The position numbers and the translations under genes are program-made. Shown in pieces: positions 36,269 through 46,018 of a DNA stretch of 64,000 bases. The notes beneath the pieces are model-generated. The model was given only the letters and a program-made list of their open reading frames with translations. It did not search any database and was not told the DNA's origin. Position 1 is the first letter of the stretch, and every line of letters starts with the position of its first letter. Origin of the DNA: Paludibacteraceae bacterium (GTDB lineage: Bacteria; Bacteroidota; Bacteroidia; Bacteroidales; Paludibacteraceae); NCBI GenBank assembly GCA_031292565.1, contig JARLGW010000001.1, positions 912,435 to 976,434 on the forward strand. Reading direction: 5' to 3'.

Positions 36269-37978
36269 ATGGCTAACTTTTATACAGACAATGCAGGATT
36301 GAAATTTCAGCTTTCGCATCCTTTAATGAAAAAGATTGTCACCCTCAAAGAAAATAATTTCGCTGATAAAGATAAATACGATTATGCTCCGCATGATTTT
36401 GAAGACACCGTGGATAGTTATGACAAGGTGTTGGAAATCATTGGCGAAATTTGTGGCGACGTGCTGGCTCCCAATGCCGAAGGCGTTGACCATGATGGAC
36501 CTCAAGTGGAAAACAACCGGGTTATTTACGCCCCCGGCACACAAAGAAACCTCGATGCCATAACGCAAGCAGGCGTGTATGGATTGTCCTTACCTCGCGA
36601 ATACGGCGGACTAAACTTCTCCATGATTCCCTACGTGATGGCTGCCGAAGTAGTAAGCCGTGCCGATACCGGGTTTGCTAACATTTGGGGGTTGCAGGAT
36701 TGTGCCGAAACCATCCACGAATTTGCTTCCAAAGAACTAAAAGAAGAATTTCTTCCCCGCATCAATAAAGGAGCAACTTGCTCTATGGACTTGACCGAAC
36801 CTGACGCGGGATCCGACCTACAAGCCGTGATGCTAAAAGCTACCTACAACGAAAAAGACGGATGGTGGTACCTCAACGGCGTGAAACGCTTTATTACTAA
36901 TGGCGATGCCGAAATTAAACTCGTGCTTGCCCGTTCGGAAGAAGGCACTTCCGATGGCCGTGGGCTTTCCTACTTCGTATGCGAAAACCCAAAAGACGCC
37001 TCAATGAAGGTACGCCGTATCGAGGATAAACTGGGTATTAAAGGCTCTCCTACCTGCGAACTGGTGTTTACCAACGTGAAAGCAAAACTCGTGGGCGACC
37101 GCAAACTGGGCTTGATTAAATACGTGATGTCGCTAATGAATGGTGCCCGCTTAGGTGTGGGAGCACAATCTGTTGGCGTATCAGAAGCAGCCTATCGCGA
37201 AGCATTAGCCTATGCCAAAGACCGTCGGCAGTTTGGCAAAGCCATTATCGAATTTCCTGCCGTGTACGAATTGATTTCGGTAATAAAAGCAAAATTGGAT
37301 GCATCACGTGCCTTGCTATACGAAACAACACGTTTTGTAGATGTATATAAAGCGTATGCCATCGTGGCCGAAGAACGAGCATTGGACAAAGAAGAAAAAG
37401 AAGACGCTAAAAAATATCAACGTCTGGCCGATGGCTTCACCCCACTCACCAAGTTGTTTGGCAGCGAATACGCCAACCAAAATGCTTACGACTGTATTCA
37501 AGTACATGGAGGTTCGGGCTTTATGAAAGATTATACCTGCGAACGCCTGTTCCGCGATGCCCGCATCCTAACCATTTATGAAGGGACATCGCAATTGCAA
37601 ACCGTGGCAGCCATCCGCCACGTAACCACGGGTACCTATCTAGCTCAAATACGCCACTATCAAGATGAAAAAATATTGCCCGAATTAGCCGGATTGCGTA
37701 CCAACCTTATTGCATTGACCGATTTGTATGAAAAAACGGTGAATAAAGTGGTTGAAACAAAAAACAACGAATATATAGACTTCCAGGCACGACGTATGGT
37801 GGAAATGGCAGGACACATTATTATGTGCTACCTTTTGTTAATGGATAGCACACGCGACAGTCAGTTTACAAAATCAGCCGAGGTTTATTTGAACTACGCG
37901 AAAGCCGAAATTATAAGGCATAGCAGTTTCATAGAAAGTTTTGACATAGAAAGTATCGGTGTTTATAAACAAGTTTAA
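36269..37978 (+). CDS. Acyl-CoA dehydrogenase family protein
   Basis: 569 aa; CSMDLTEPDAGSDLQAV, GVKRFITNGDAE, YAKDRRQFGKAI, VHGGSGFMKDYTCERLFRDARILTIYEGTSQLQ. Confidence 0.95.
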   Translation: MANFYTDNAGLKFQLSHPLMKKIVTLKENNFADKDKYDYAPHDFEDTVDSYDKVLEIIGEICGDVLAPNAEGVDHDGPQVENNRVIYAPGTQRNLDAITQAGVYGLSLPREYGGLNFSMIPYVMAAEVVSRADTGFANIWGLQDCAETIHEFASKELKEEFLPRINKGATCSMDLTEPDAGSDLQAVMLKATYNEKDGWWYLNGVKRFITNGDAEIKLVLARSEEGTSDGRGLSYFVCENPKDASMKVRRIEDKLGIKGSPTCELVFTNVKAKLVGDRKLGLIKYVMSLMNGARLGVGAQSVGVSEAAYREALAYAKDRRQFGKAIIEFPAVYELISVIKAKLDASRALLYETTRFVDVYKAYAIVAEERALDKEEKEDAKKYQRLADGFTPLTKLFGSEYANQNAYDCIQVHGGSGFMKDYTCERLFRDARILTIYEGTSQLQTVAAIRHVTTGTYLAQIRHYQDEKILPELAGLRTNLIALTDLYEKTVNKVVETKNNEYIDFQARRMVEMAGHIIMCYLLLMDSTRDSQFTKSAEVYLNYAKAEIIRHSSFIESFDIESIGVYKQV

Positions 37979-37991
37979 AAATAGAATACTG

Positions 37992-38024
37992 AAACGGCTT
38001 ACATAGGTTTATGTAAGCCGTTTT
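37992..38024 (+). terminator. Intrinsic terminator after acyl-CoA dehydrogenase
   Basis: AAACGGCTTACATA-ggtt-TATGTAAGCCGTTT followed by T. Confidence 0.85.
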
Positions 38025-38207
38025 CACTTCTTAAATGTAGTTTTTTTTGAGAGCATCTTGTTTCACAATCTGAAAAATTATTGTCTTGCTCATTTTTTTA
38101 AACTTTATACTTCAAACTTATCTTTAATAAACACTTTTTTTGTAAAAAAATGCTATTTTTGCAATTCATCGTTTTACCTGAAAAATAAATTATTTCAAAC
38201 ATTGTAT

Positions 38208-40013
38208 ATGGACTCACTTGAACAAGACAAGTACTCTACAAACGAGCAACAAACAGCCTCTACGGAAATTATCACCGAATTTATAGTATCCGAACCTACA
38301 GTTACCGAAACGGAAGAAAACGAACAAACTTCGTGGAATACCCTTTCAAAAGCCGAATTAATAGAAAAATTGCGCGAAGTAGTTCAACGAAACGATGATG
38401 GAAATCAAAAAGCGGAAGTAGATTTAATCAAGCAACTTTTCTACAAAAAACAAAAATTTGAGAAAGATGCACAGGAAGGTGAAGAAAACAACACCGAAGA
38501 TGCTGAGGAAACAACATTAAAAACGTTGTTGAACGATTTCAAAGAAAAGCGTGCCAAAATAGTAGCTCAAACCGAAGCTCTGAAAGAAAAAAACTTAGGT
38601 CAACGACAAGTTATTGTGGATAAAATCAAGCTACTTTTGGACAGCCCGGAAACAATTCACGAGCATGTAACCGAATTCAAACAACTGCAACAGGAGTGGA
38701 AAGAAATCGGACATATTCCAATGGCTAATGCAAACCACTTGTTCAAGTCATACAACTTATACGTAGAGAATTTCTACGACCTGTTAAAAATAAACAACGA
38801 ACTGCGCGATTACGATTTCAAAAAGAATCTTGAACTAAAAACCGTTCTTTGCGTTGCAGCCGAAAAACTGGACGAAGAAACCGACGTAATCAGTGCATTC
38901 CACTCATTGCAAAAGCTGCACGAAGACTGGGCACAAACAGGCCCCGTGGCCAAAGATCTACGCGAACCTATTTGGCAACGTTTCAAAGCCGCTTCAACGC
39001 TAATAAACAAAAAACATCAGGGATATTTTGAAAGCTTGAAACAACAGGAAGAAGAAAACCTGAATCACAAAACACAAATTTGTGATACCATCGAAAAAAT
39101 TGATTACGAAAGCTTAAAAACATTCAAGGAATGGGACAGTAAAACCGAAGAAGTAATTAAACTTCAACAGGAATGGAAAACCATCGGCTTCACTTCCCGC
39201 AAAATGAATGTGCCTATATACGAACGTTACCGCACGGCTTGCGACACTTTTTTCACCAGAAAAAGCGAATTCTTCAAAGAAATAAAAGAAGAGTTGACCG
39301 TGAACCTCGAAAAGAAAAAAGGATTAATAGCCAAAGCCGAAAGCTTGAAAGACAGCACCGACTGGAAAGAAACCACGCAGAAACTGATAGACCTGCAAAA
39401 AGAATGGAAAACTATAGGATCCATCCCCCGCAAGCAATCGGATGCCATTTGGAGCCAATTTATCGCCGCATGCGATTGTTTCTTTGAACAAAAAGAAAAA
39501 GCTTTCTCTTCGTTAAAATCCGAAGAAAAAGAAAATTTGGATAAGAAAATCGCCATCATCGAAAAAATTGAAACTTTCCAACGGGTGGAGGATTTGTCCG
39601 ACAGCGTGGCAAACCTAAAAGAAATAATCTCCGAGTTCAATGCCGTGGGTCATGTGCCGTTCAAGGACAAAGACAAAATATACAAACGCTTCCGATCCGC
39701 TTGCGACACGCAGTTTGACGCATTGAACGTAGATGCAGCCAACCGCCACATCGATGCTTTCGCCGTAAGCTTGGAAAGCATGGCAGGAAAGGATAAAAAC
39801 AAACTGTTCCGCGAACGCGAAAAATTGCTCAAGCAATTTGACCGCCTTAAAAGCGAAATAAACACTTGCGAAAACAACATCGGGTTCTTCTCTTCCAACT
39901 CAAAGAAACCGAACCCTATGATTGTGGAAATGCAACGCAACATTGAAAAACTGAAAGGCGAAAAAGATTTGTTGTTAAAGAAAATTCAACTCATTGAAGC
40001 CCAACTGGCATAA
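38208..40013 (+). CDS. DUF349 domain-containing protein (multiple repeats)
   Basis: Repeated LQQEWKxIGxxPxxxxxxxWxxFxxACDxFFxxK units; likely start MDSLEQDK at 38208, preceded by TATTTTTG. Confidence 0.85.
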   Translation: MDSLEQDKYSTNEQQTASTEIITEFIVSEPTVTETEENEQTSWNTLSKAELIEKLREVVQRNDDGNQKAEVDLIKQLFYKKQKFEKDAQEGEENNTEDAEETTLKTLLNDFKEKRAKIVAQTEALKEKNLGQRQVIVDKIKLLLDSPETIHEHVTEFKQLQQEWKEIGHIPMANANHLFKSYNLYVENFYDLLKINNELRDYDFKKNLELKTVLCVAAEKLDEETDVISAFHSLQKLHEDWAQTGPVAKDLREPIWQRFKAASTLINKKHQGYFESLKQQEEENLNHKTQICDTIEKIDYESLKTFKEWDSKTEEVIKLQQEWKTIGFTSRKMNVPIYERYRTACDTFFTRKSEFFKEIKEELTVNLEKKKGLIAKAESLKDSTDWKETTQKLIDLQKEWKTIGSIPRKQSDAIWSQFIAACDCFFEQKEKAFSSLKSEEKENLDKKIAIIEKIETFQRVEDLSDSVANLKEIISEFNAVGHVPFKDKDKIYKRFRSACDTQFDALNVDAANRHIDAFAVSLESMAGKDKNKLFREREKLLKQFDRLKSEINTCENNIGFFSSNSKKPNPMIVEMQRNIEKLKGEKDLLLKKIQLIEAQLA

Positions 40014-40102
40014 GCACTCAAAATAAAAATACTACCATTCAATAGTAATAACCCCAACAGCCCTCCTCGCGAGGGTTGTTCCATTTTATACAAACCAAAC
40101 AC

Positions 40103-41668
40103 ATGCAACAAACGCTACAACTGACTCTTACTCCCGAACAAGCAGCCAGCCACGACAAAATTAAAATAGTAGCGGCCGGTAAGCTCAACATTCCGCCCCG
40201 GCAGATTACCGGCATACGCGTTACCCGCAAAAACATTGATGCCCGTAGCTTCCTGCCCAAGGTAAACATGGACGTACTTGTGTTTGTAGATGAAAAGCCC
40301 ACGCTCAATAAACCCGATTATTTCCAATATCAGGATGTATCGGGCAAAGATCCTGTAATCGTAATTGGAGCAGGCCCTGCCGGTTTGTTTGCCGCCTTGC
40401 GGTTAATTGAACTCGGCCTTCGCCCCATCGTGCTGGAACGAGGCAAGGACATTAGCGAACGAAAAAAAGACATTGCCTCGCTGTGTAAAAACGAGAGCCT
40501 CGACCCCGAAAGCAATTACTGCTTTGGCGAAGGTGGGGCAGGCACTTTTTCCGACGGCAAGCTTTATACCCGCTCCAAAAAGAAAGGCAACATACAACGC
40601 GTACTCGATATTTTCCATTTTCATGGAGCACAGGATGCAGTGCTATACGAAGCACATCCGCACATTGGCACCGACAAACTGCCAGAAGTAATTAAAAATA
40701 TACGCGAAACCATTGTCAAACATGGCGGTGAAGTTCACTTTAACAGTAAAGTAACCGATTTCTTGTTGGAAAACGATACCGTTCAAGGCGTGGTAACGGC
40801 TGACGGCACCACGTGGAAAAGCCTGGCTGTAGTTCTAGCCACGGGACATTCCGCCCGCGATATGTACGAACTGCTAAACCAAAAAGGCATTGCACTGGAA
40901 GTAAAAGGATTTGCCATGGGCGTGCGGGTAGAACATCCGCAAGCCTTGATAGACAGCATACAATACCACTGCGAAGAGCGTGGCGAATACCTGCCTGCCG
41001 CTGCTTATAACCTGGTGGCGCAAGTGGACGGGCGGGGTGTGTACTCCTTCTGCATGTGCCCCGGTGGAAACATCGTACCGGCCTCAACAGGAGATAAAGA
41101 GCTGGTAGTAAACGGCATGTCCAACTCCAAACGAAATTCGCCCTACGCCAATTCTGGTATCGTGGTGGAAATACGCCCGGAGGATTTAACCGAATGGCAA
41201 CAATACGGACAGCTTGCCGGACTTCGATTCCAACAGCACGTGGAGGAAATGGCCTTCAATAATAACGGCGGACAAGGTGGGCAACAGGCTCCGGCACAAC
41301 GGTTGGCCGATTTCGTAAAAGGAAAGTTATCCGATTCACTACCCGAATGCTCCTACCTACCCGGCATTATCTCCTCCCCGCTTCACTTTTGGCTGCCCGA
41401 CATAATAGGCAAACGCCTACGGGAAGGATTCAAGCAGTTCGACCGTAAGATGAAAGGATTTGTAACGAACGAAGCCGTGGTAGTAGGCGTGGAAAGTCGT
41501 TCCTCCTCACCCGTGCGTGTTCCACGCGACCCGGAAACATTGCAACACATCCAAATAAAAGGGCTCTACCCTTGTGGCGAAGGAGCCGGTTATGCAGGTG
41601 GCATCACCTCCTCGGCAATGGATGGTGAAATTTGTGCCGAAAAGATAGCAAATCAATTGGGCAATTAA
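40103..41668 (+). CDS. NAD(P)/FAD-dependent oxidoreductase (FAD-dependent dehydrogenase family)
   Basis: PVIVIGAGPAGLFAALRLIELGLRPIVLERG, GEGGAGTFSDGKLYTR, GLYPCGEGAGYAGGITSSAMDG. Confidence 0.88.
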   Translation: MQQTLQLTLTPEQAASHDKIKIVAAGKLNIPPRQITGIRVTRKNIDARSFLPKVNMDVLVFVDEKPTLNKPDYFQYQDVSGKDPVIVIGAGPAGLFAALRLIELGLRPIVLERGKDISERKKDIASLCKNESLDPESNYCFGEGGAGTFSDGKLYTRSKKKGNIQRVLDIFHFHGAQDAVLYEAHPHIGTDKLPEVIKNIRETIVKHGGEVHFNSKVTDFLLENDTVQGVVTADGTTWKSLAVVLATGHSARDMYELLNQKGIALEVKGFAMGVRVEHPQALIDSIQYHCEERGEYLPAAAYNLVAQVDGRGVYSFCMCPGGNIVPASTGDKELVVNGMSNSKRNSPYANSGIVVEIRPEDLTEWQQYGQLAGLRFQQHVEEMAFNNNGGQGGQQAPAQRLADFVKGKLSDSLPECSYLPGIISSPLHFWLPDIIGKRLREGFKQFDRKMKGFVTNEAVVVGVESRSSSPVRVPRDPETLQHIQIKGLYPCGEGAGYAGGITSSAMDGEICAEKIANQLGN

Positions 41669-41780
41669 TCAATTTGCTAATTTGCTAGTATCTTTGCCAA
41701 AAATATTCACAGCGGTACATTTATGAATTGCACATTGTGAATTACGAATTATAAATTGTGAATTATAAATTATAAAAGTT

Positions 41781-42230
41781 ATGGATTTATTCGATCAAAT
41801 TAGCGAGGACATCAAAAAAGCGATGCTCGCCAAAGACAAAGTAGCATTAGGAGCCCTACGTGGTATTAAAAAAGAATTTCTAGAAGCAAAAACAGCCAAA
41901 GATGGCGAAAATTTTAATGACGAAGCCGGCATTAAAATACTTCAAAAAATGGTAAAGCAACGCAAGGATTCCGCTCAAATATACAAAGAACAAAACCGCC
42001 CCGAATTAGCAGAAACCGAAATAGGAGAAGTTGCCGTAATAGAAAAATACCTGCCTGCTCAAATGAGTGATGCCGAACTGGAAGCCGCCGTAAGTGCCAT
42101 TATAGCACAAGTAGGTGCCGCCGGTCCTCAAGACATGGGCAAAGTAATGGGTGTAGCCTCCAAGCAACTGGCAGGCAAAGCCGAAGGCCGTGCTATCTCC
42201 GAAAAAGTAAAAGCCTTATTGAATAAATAA
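41781..42230 (+). CDS. GatB/YqeY domain-containing protein
   Basis: 149 aa; KAMLAKDKVALGALRGIKKEF, YLPAQMSDAELEAAV, QDMGKVMGVASKQLAGKAEGRAISEKVKALL. Confidence 0.92.
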   Translation: MDLFDQISEDIKKAMLAKDKVALGALRGIKKEFLEAKTAKDGENFNDEAGIKILQKMVKQRKDSAQIYKEQNRPELAETEIGEVAVIEKYLPAQMSDAELEAAVSAIIAQVGAAGPQDMGKVMGVASKQLAGKAEGRAISEKVKALLNK

Positions 42231-42250
42231 ACCGACAGCTCAATAAACAC

Positions 42251-42280
42251 AAACGCATCTAATTTTTGTTAGATGCGTTT
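42251..42280 (+). terminator. Intrinsic terminator after the YqeY gene
   Basis: AAACGCATCTAA-tttttg-TTAGATGCGTTT followed by TTTT. Confidence 0.85.
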
Positions 42281-42692
42281 TTTTGTATCCTTATATTTGG
42301 CTGCAAAAAAAATTAAATGATTATGTTTGAAGTATCTTACTTCACAAATTTTTCGGATTGCAAATCCTGTTGAATATTTTGAAGGGGACGGATTGCGATG
42401 TTGGATATTTTTGTAGTTAACATAGAGGCACAGGTCGAGAAACCTCCGCCAGCGGGGGATATTCATCACTATAAATATAACAATTATATCGGAATTATGC
42501 TAACCTTTTCTTGTTTTTCTTATATCGAACTCACGTTAACTTACACATTTTCTGGGATAGTGTCAATTTAGAAAATGAGGACAATAAAATTGGTTCTTTC
42601 TTGTTTGAAAATTCACCTAATTAGGTGGGTAAAGGTTATATTTTAAATAATTATTTTTGTATTTCATATTTACCAATCTAAAAAATAAATTT

Positions 42693-44267
42693 ATGAAAAA
42701 AACAATTCTATTCCTAATTGCTTTTTGTCTAATGATAAGTGTTTCAGCTACAACTTTTCAAGTAGGTGGATTTACTTATTATGTGCCTAATTCTGCAAAA
42801 CCATACGAGGTTGCTCTTACCTCTGGGACTGTTTCATATACGGGAGATATTACTATTCCGTCTACGGTGGTGTATAGTGGAATTACTTATACTGTGGTAA
42901 TGATTAGTGGTGCTTTTACTTATAGTACTGGGCTTACTTCTGTTTCTATACCAACTACTGTAACTTCTATAGAAGGAGGTTCTTTCTCCTATTGTTCGGG
43001 TTTAAAATCTATAACTCTTCCATCTAAAATTTCTTTTTTAGGGTCAGAGGCCTTTAAGGGTTGTACTGGTTTAACATCGCTCACCATTCCAGAAGGTGTT
43101 TCTTCTATCGAGTCTTCTGCTTTTTATGGATGCACGGCATTGACCACCGTTACTATTCCCTCTACGGTATCTTCGCTTGGTGCTTCTGCCTTTTATGGTT
43201 GTACTGGGTTAACATCTGTAACCCTAACTAATGGTGTTGCCTCAATTAATAGCTCAGCTTTTTCAAATTGCACAAACTTAAGCTCTATAAGTATTCCAAG
43301 TTCTGTTACTACAATCGGTTCTGATGCCTTTTCTAGTTCTGGGTTGAGTTCTATAACCATACCTACTTCTGTAACTTCAATTGGGGCAAGTGCTTTTTCT
43401 AATTGTAGAAGTTTAGCTTCTGTGGTTATCCCAAGCTCAGTCACTGTAATAAATTCTAGCCTTTTTAATGGATGTACGGGTTTGAGTTCTGTTACTATTC
43501 CAAGTACTGTTACAACTATTGCCGATAATGCATTTTACTATTGTACCAATCTTACTTCAATTGATATTCCTGCTTCTGTAACTTCCATTGCACAATATGG
43601 TGCTTTTGTTAATTATGGTAAGTTAACAAGTATTTCGGTAGATGCCTCGAATCCCAATTATTGTAGCGTAGATGGCGTATTGTTTAATAAGGATAAAACA
43701 ACTCTTCTTTATTTTCCTTCTGGTAAAACGGGAACATACACAATTCCGTCTACCGTAACTACTATTGCTAACAATGCTTTTACTGGAAATAGTAATTTAA
43801 CTTCGGTAATTATTCCTACATCGGTTAAGAGTATAGAGCAATATGCTTTCTATTCTTGTACTGCTTTGAGTTCGATATATGCTAATGCTACTACTCCTGT
43901 AGATTTGAGTTCATCCTCTGGTGTTTTCTCCAGTGTAAAAACAGCAACTTGTGTTTTACATGTAACAACCAATAATGCCAAAGTATTATATGCCACAGCT
44001 ACTCAGTGGAAAGATTTTACCTCTATAGTGGTTGATGGAACCGCAGCTTTGGATGAGGCTTGTACAAAAGCATTTAAATTTACTGCTTCAAATGGCAAGG
44101 CTATTATATCTAGTTTACCTCAAGGACAAACTTTAGCAGTGTATAACCTACAAGGGGCTACTATCTATAACAAAAAAGCAACAACAGAAACAGTAAGTGT
44201 AGCTCTACCTGCACATGGAGTATATATTGTAAAAGTAGGAACAGAGAGTATGAAGGTGGTGTATTGA
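42693..44267 (+). CDS. BspA-like leucine-rich-repeat (LRR_5) surface protein with T9SS type A-like C-terminal domain
   Basis: Signal peptide MKKTILFLIAFCLMISVSA; ~23-aa repeats LTSVTIPSTVTSIGxxAFxxCTG; C-term GQTLAVYNLQGATIYNKKATTETVSVALPAHGVYIVKVGTESMKVVY. Confidence 0.9.
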   Translation: MKKTILFLIAFCLMISVSATTFQVGGFTYYVPNSAKPYEVALTSGTVSYTGDITIPSTVVYSGITYTVVMISGAFTYSTGLTSVSIPTTVTSIEGGSFSYCSGLKSITLPSKISFLGSEAFKGCTGLTSLTIPEGVSSIESSAFYGCTALTTVTIPSTVSSLGASAFYGCTGLTSVTLTNGVASINSSAFSNCTNLSSISIPSSVTTIGSDAFSSSGLSSITIPTSVTSIGASAFSNCRSLASVVIPSSVTVINSSLFNGCTGLSSVTIPSTVTTIADNAFYYCTNLTSIDIPASVTSIAQYGAFVNYGKLTSISVDASNPNYCSVDGVLFNKDKTTLLYFPSGKTGTYTIPSTVTTIANNAFTGNSNLTSVIIPTSVKSIEQYAFYSCTALSSIYANATTPVDLSSSSGVFSSVKTATCVLHVTTNNAKVLYATATQWKDFTSIVVDGTAALDEACTKAFKFTASNGKAIISSLPQGQTLAVYNLQGATIYNKKATTETVSVALPAHGVYIVKVGTESMKVVY

Positions 44268-44286
44268 TAAGTACCCCCAAACCCCG

Positions 44287-44392
44287 TACGGCGTAGGCTC
44301 TGCCTACGCCGTAGCTAAAAAGAAGTCTCCAGACTTCATCAGTATAAATCAGATTTCATTCCGACAGGCTAAAAGCAAGTTTCCAAACTTGC
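44287..44392. repeat. Cluster of three short perfect hairpins (dispersed-repeat-like)
   Basis: TACGGCGTAGGC-tct-GCCTACGCCGTA (44287-44313), GAAGTCT-cc-AGACTTC (44322-44337), GCAAGTTT-cc-AAACTTGC (44375-44392). Confidence 0.75.
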
Positions 44393-44464
44393 AAAAAAAT
44401 TTCCGACCCATAGCCCCACCCACACACTTTAGCATCAAATTTTATTTTTCTTCAAAAAAGTTTT

Positions 44465-44472
44465 TAACTTTG
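44465..44472 (+). promoter_or_regulatory. Bacteroidetes -7 element upstream of nnr
   Basis: TAACTTTG matches TAnnTTTG about 27 bp before the ATG. Confidence 0.45.
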
Positions 44473-44498
44473 TGTAAACCAAAACCAAGGATACGCGA

Positions 44499-45998
44499 AT
44501 GAAACTTTTCACTACCAAGCAAATAAAGGAGCTGGATGCCTACACCATAGCGTACGAGCCTATCTCGTCAGTCGATTTGATGGAGCGGGCTGCCGGGTGC
44601 ATTACCGATTGGCTATTAAAGACTTTCGATGCACACGTTCATTTCAAAATATTTGCCGGAAGTGGTAATAATGGTGGCGACGCGTTGGCCGTGGCACGCC
44701 TGCTGGGCATTTGCGGTTTTGAGCCGGAAGTGTTCTTGGTAAACCCCAACGGTAAGCTGTCCGCCGACTGCGAAGCCAATAAGCAACGCTTACTAAAACA
44801 AGGAACAGCTCGATTTACCGAACTAAATACACCGGAGCAATTCCCCGTGCTGGATGACGACGATTGGGTGCTTGACGGCATTTTCGGCTCCGGCCTCAAC
44901 CGCCCGCTGGAAGGCATCTTTGCCAAGCTTGTGGCACACATCAACCACTCCGGGGCAAAAGTTATTGCCATAGATATTCCGTCCGGCCTTTTTGGCGAAG
45001 ACAACACCGCCAACAACCGGGAAGCTATTATTCAAGCTCGCTACACCCTGTCGCTACAATTCCCAAAACTAGCTTACCTCCTACCCGAAAACGAAGAACA
45101 AGTGGGTGAATGGATAGTGGTTGATATTAAGCTTCACCCGGAAGCGTTGCAAAATACACCATCGCCTTATTTTTTTACTGAAAAAGAAAACGTTCAAGCC
45201 CTATTAAAACCCCGTGGTCGCTTTTCGCACAAAGGTACTTACGGCCACGCGCTGTTTATGGGCGGTAGCTATGGCAAAATGGGTGCCGTGGTATTGGCCT
45301 CCAGGGCATGCTTGCACACAGGCGTGGGATTGCTCACGGTACATGTGCCGGAATGCGGAGTAAACGTCCTCCAAACAGCCGTGCCCGAAGCCATGTGCAT
45401 ACCCGATAAAGAATTTTCATACCTCAGCCTACTTACCGAGAACTTGAAACCGTATTCCGCTATTGGCTGTGGTTGCGGCATGGGTGTGGAACCGGAAACG
45501 GCCAAGATGCTTAAACACCTGCTTGAAAATGCCACACAACCCTTGGTACTGGATGCCGACGCGTTGAATATACTGTCCAAAAATCCTTCTTATTTGGATT
45601 TATTGCCCGAAAATACAATCATCACCCCGCACCCTAAAGAATTTGAACGGCTCACGGGTTCTTATTCCGGCAGATGGAATCAAATGCAAAAAGCAAAAGA
45701 GTTTAGCGAAAAACATCGTATTTTTGTAGTGCTAAAAGGAGCCTATACCGCCATCGTTTGTCCTGATGGTGAAGTTCATTTCAACTCCACGGGCAATCCC
45801 GGTATGGCTACCGGGGGAAGTGGCGACGTGCTTTGCGGCATGATTCTGTCGCTACGGGCACAAGGTTATACCGCCAAAGAGAGTGCGCTGTTGGGCGTGT
45901 ACCTGCATGGCGAAGCGGGCGACAAGGCTGCCTTGAAAATGGGGCAAGCGGCCATGATAGCAAGTAACATTATAGACGAAATAAAAATAGAATATTAA
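44499..45998 (+). CDS. nnr: Bifunctional NAD(P)H-hydrate epimerase / ADP-dependent NAD(P)H-hydrate dehydratase
   Basis: 499 aa; FAGSGNNGGDALAVARLL (YjeF_N), GRFSHKGTYGHALFMGGSYGKMGAVVLA and GNPGMATGGSGDVLCGMI (YjeF C-terminal/carbohydrate kinase). Confidence 0.95.
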   Translation: MKLFTTKQIKELDAYTIAYEPISSVDLMERAAGCITDWLLKTFDAHVHFKIFAGSGNNGGDALAVARLLGICGFEPEVFLVNPNGKLSADCEANKQRLLKQGTARFTELNTPEQFPVLDDDDWVLDGIFGSGLNRPLEGIFAKLVAHINHSGAKVIAIDIPSGLFGEDNTANNREAIIQARYTLSLQFPKLAYLLPENEEQVGEWIVVDIKLHPEALQNTPSPYFFTEKENVQALLKPRGRFSHKGTYGHALFMGGSYGKMGAVVLASRACLHTGVGLLTVHVPECGVNVLQTAVPEAMCIPDKEFSYLSLLTENLKPYSAIGCGCGMGVEPETAKMLKHLLENATQPLVLDADALNILSKNPSYLDLLPENTIITPHPKEFERLTGSYSGRWNQMQKAKEFSEKHRIFVVLKGAYTAIVCPDGEVHFNSTGNPGMATGGSGDVLCGMILSLRAQGYTAKESALLGVYLHGEAGDKAALKMGQAAMIASNIIDEIKIEY

Positions 45999-46018
45999 TT
46001 TTGAAAGACATAACCATA

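Noticed and set aside
42269-42469. 66-aa minus-strand ORF 3' of yqeY
   Set aside because: Lies in repeat-like palindromic DNA; looks like a spurious translation of the repeat.
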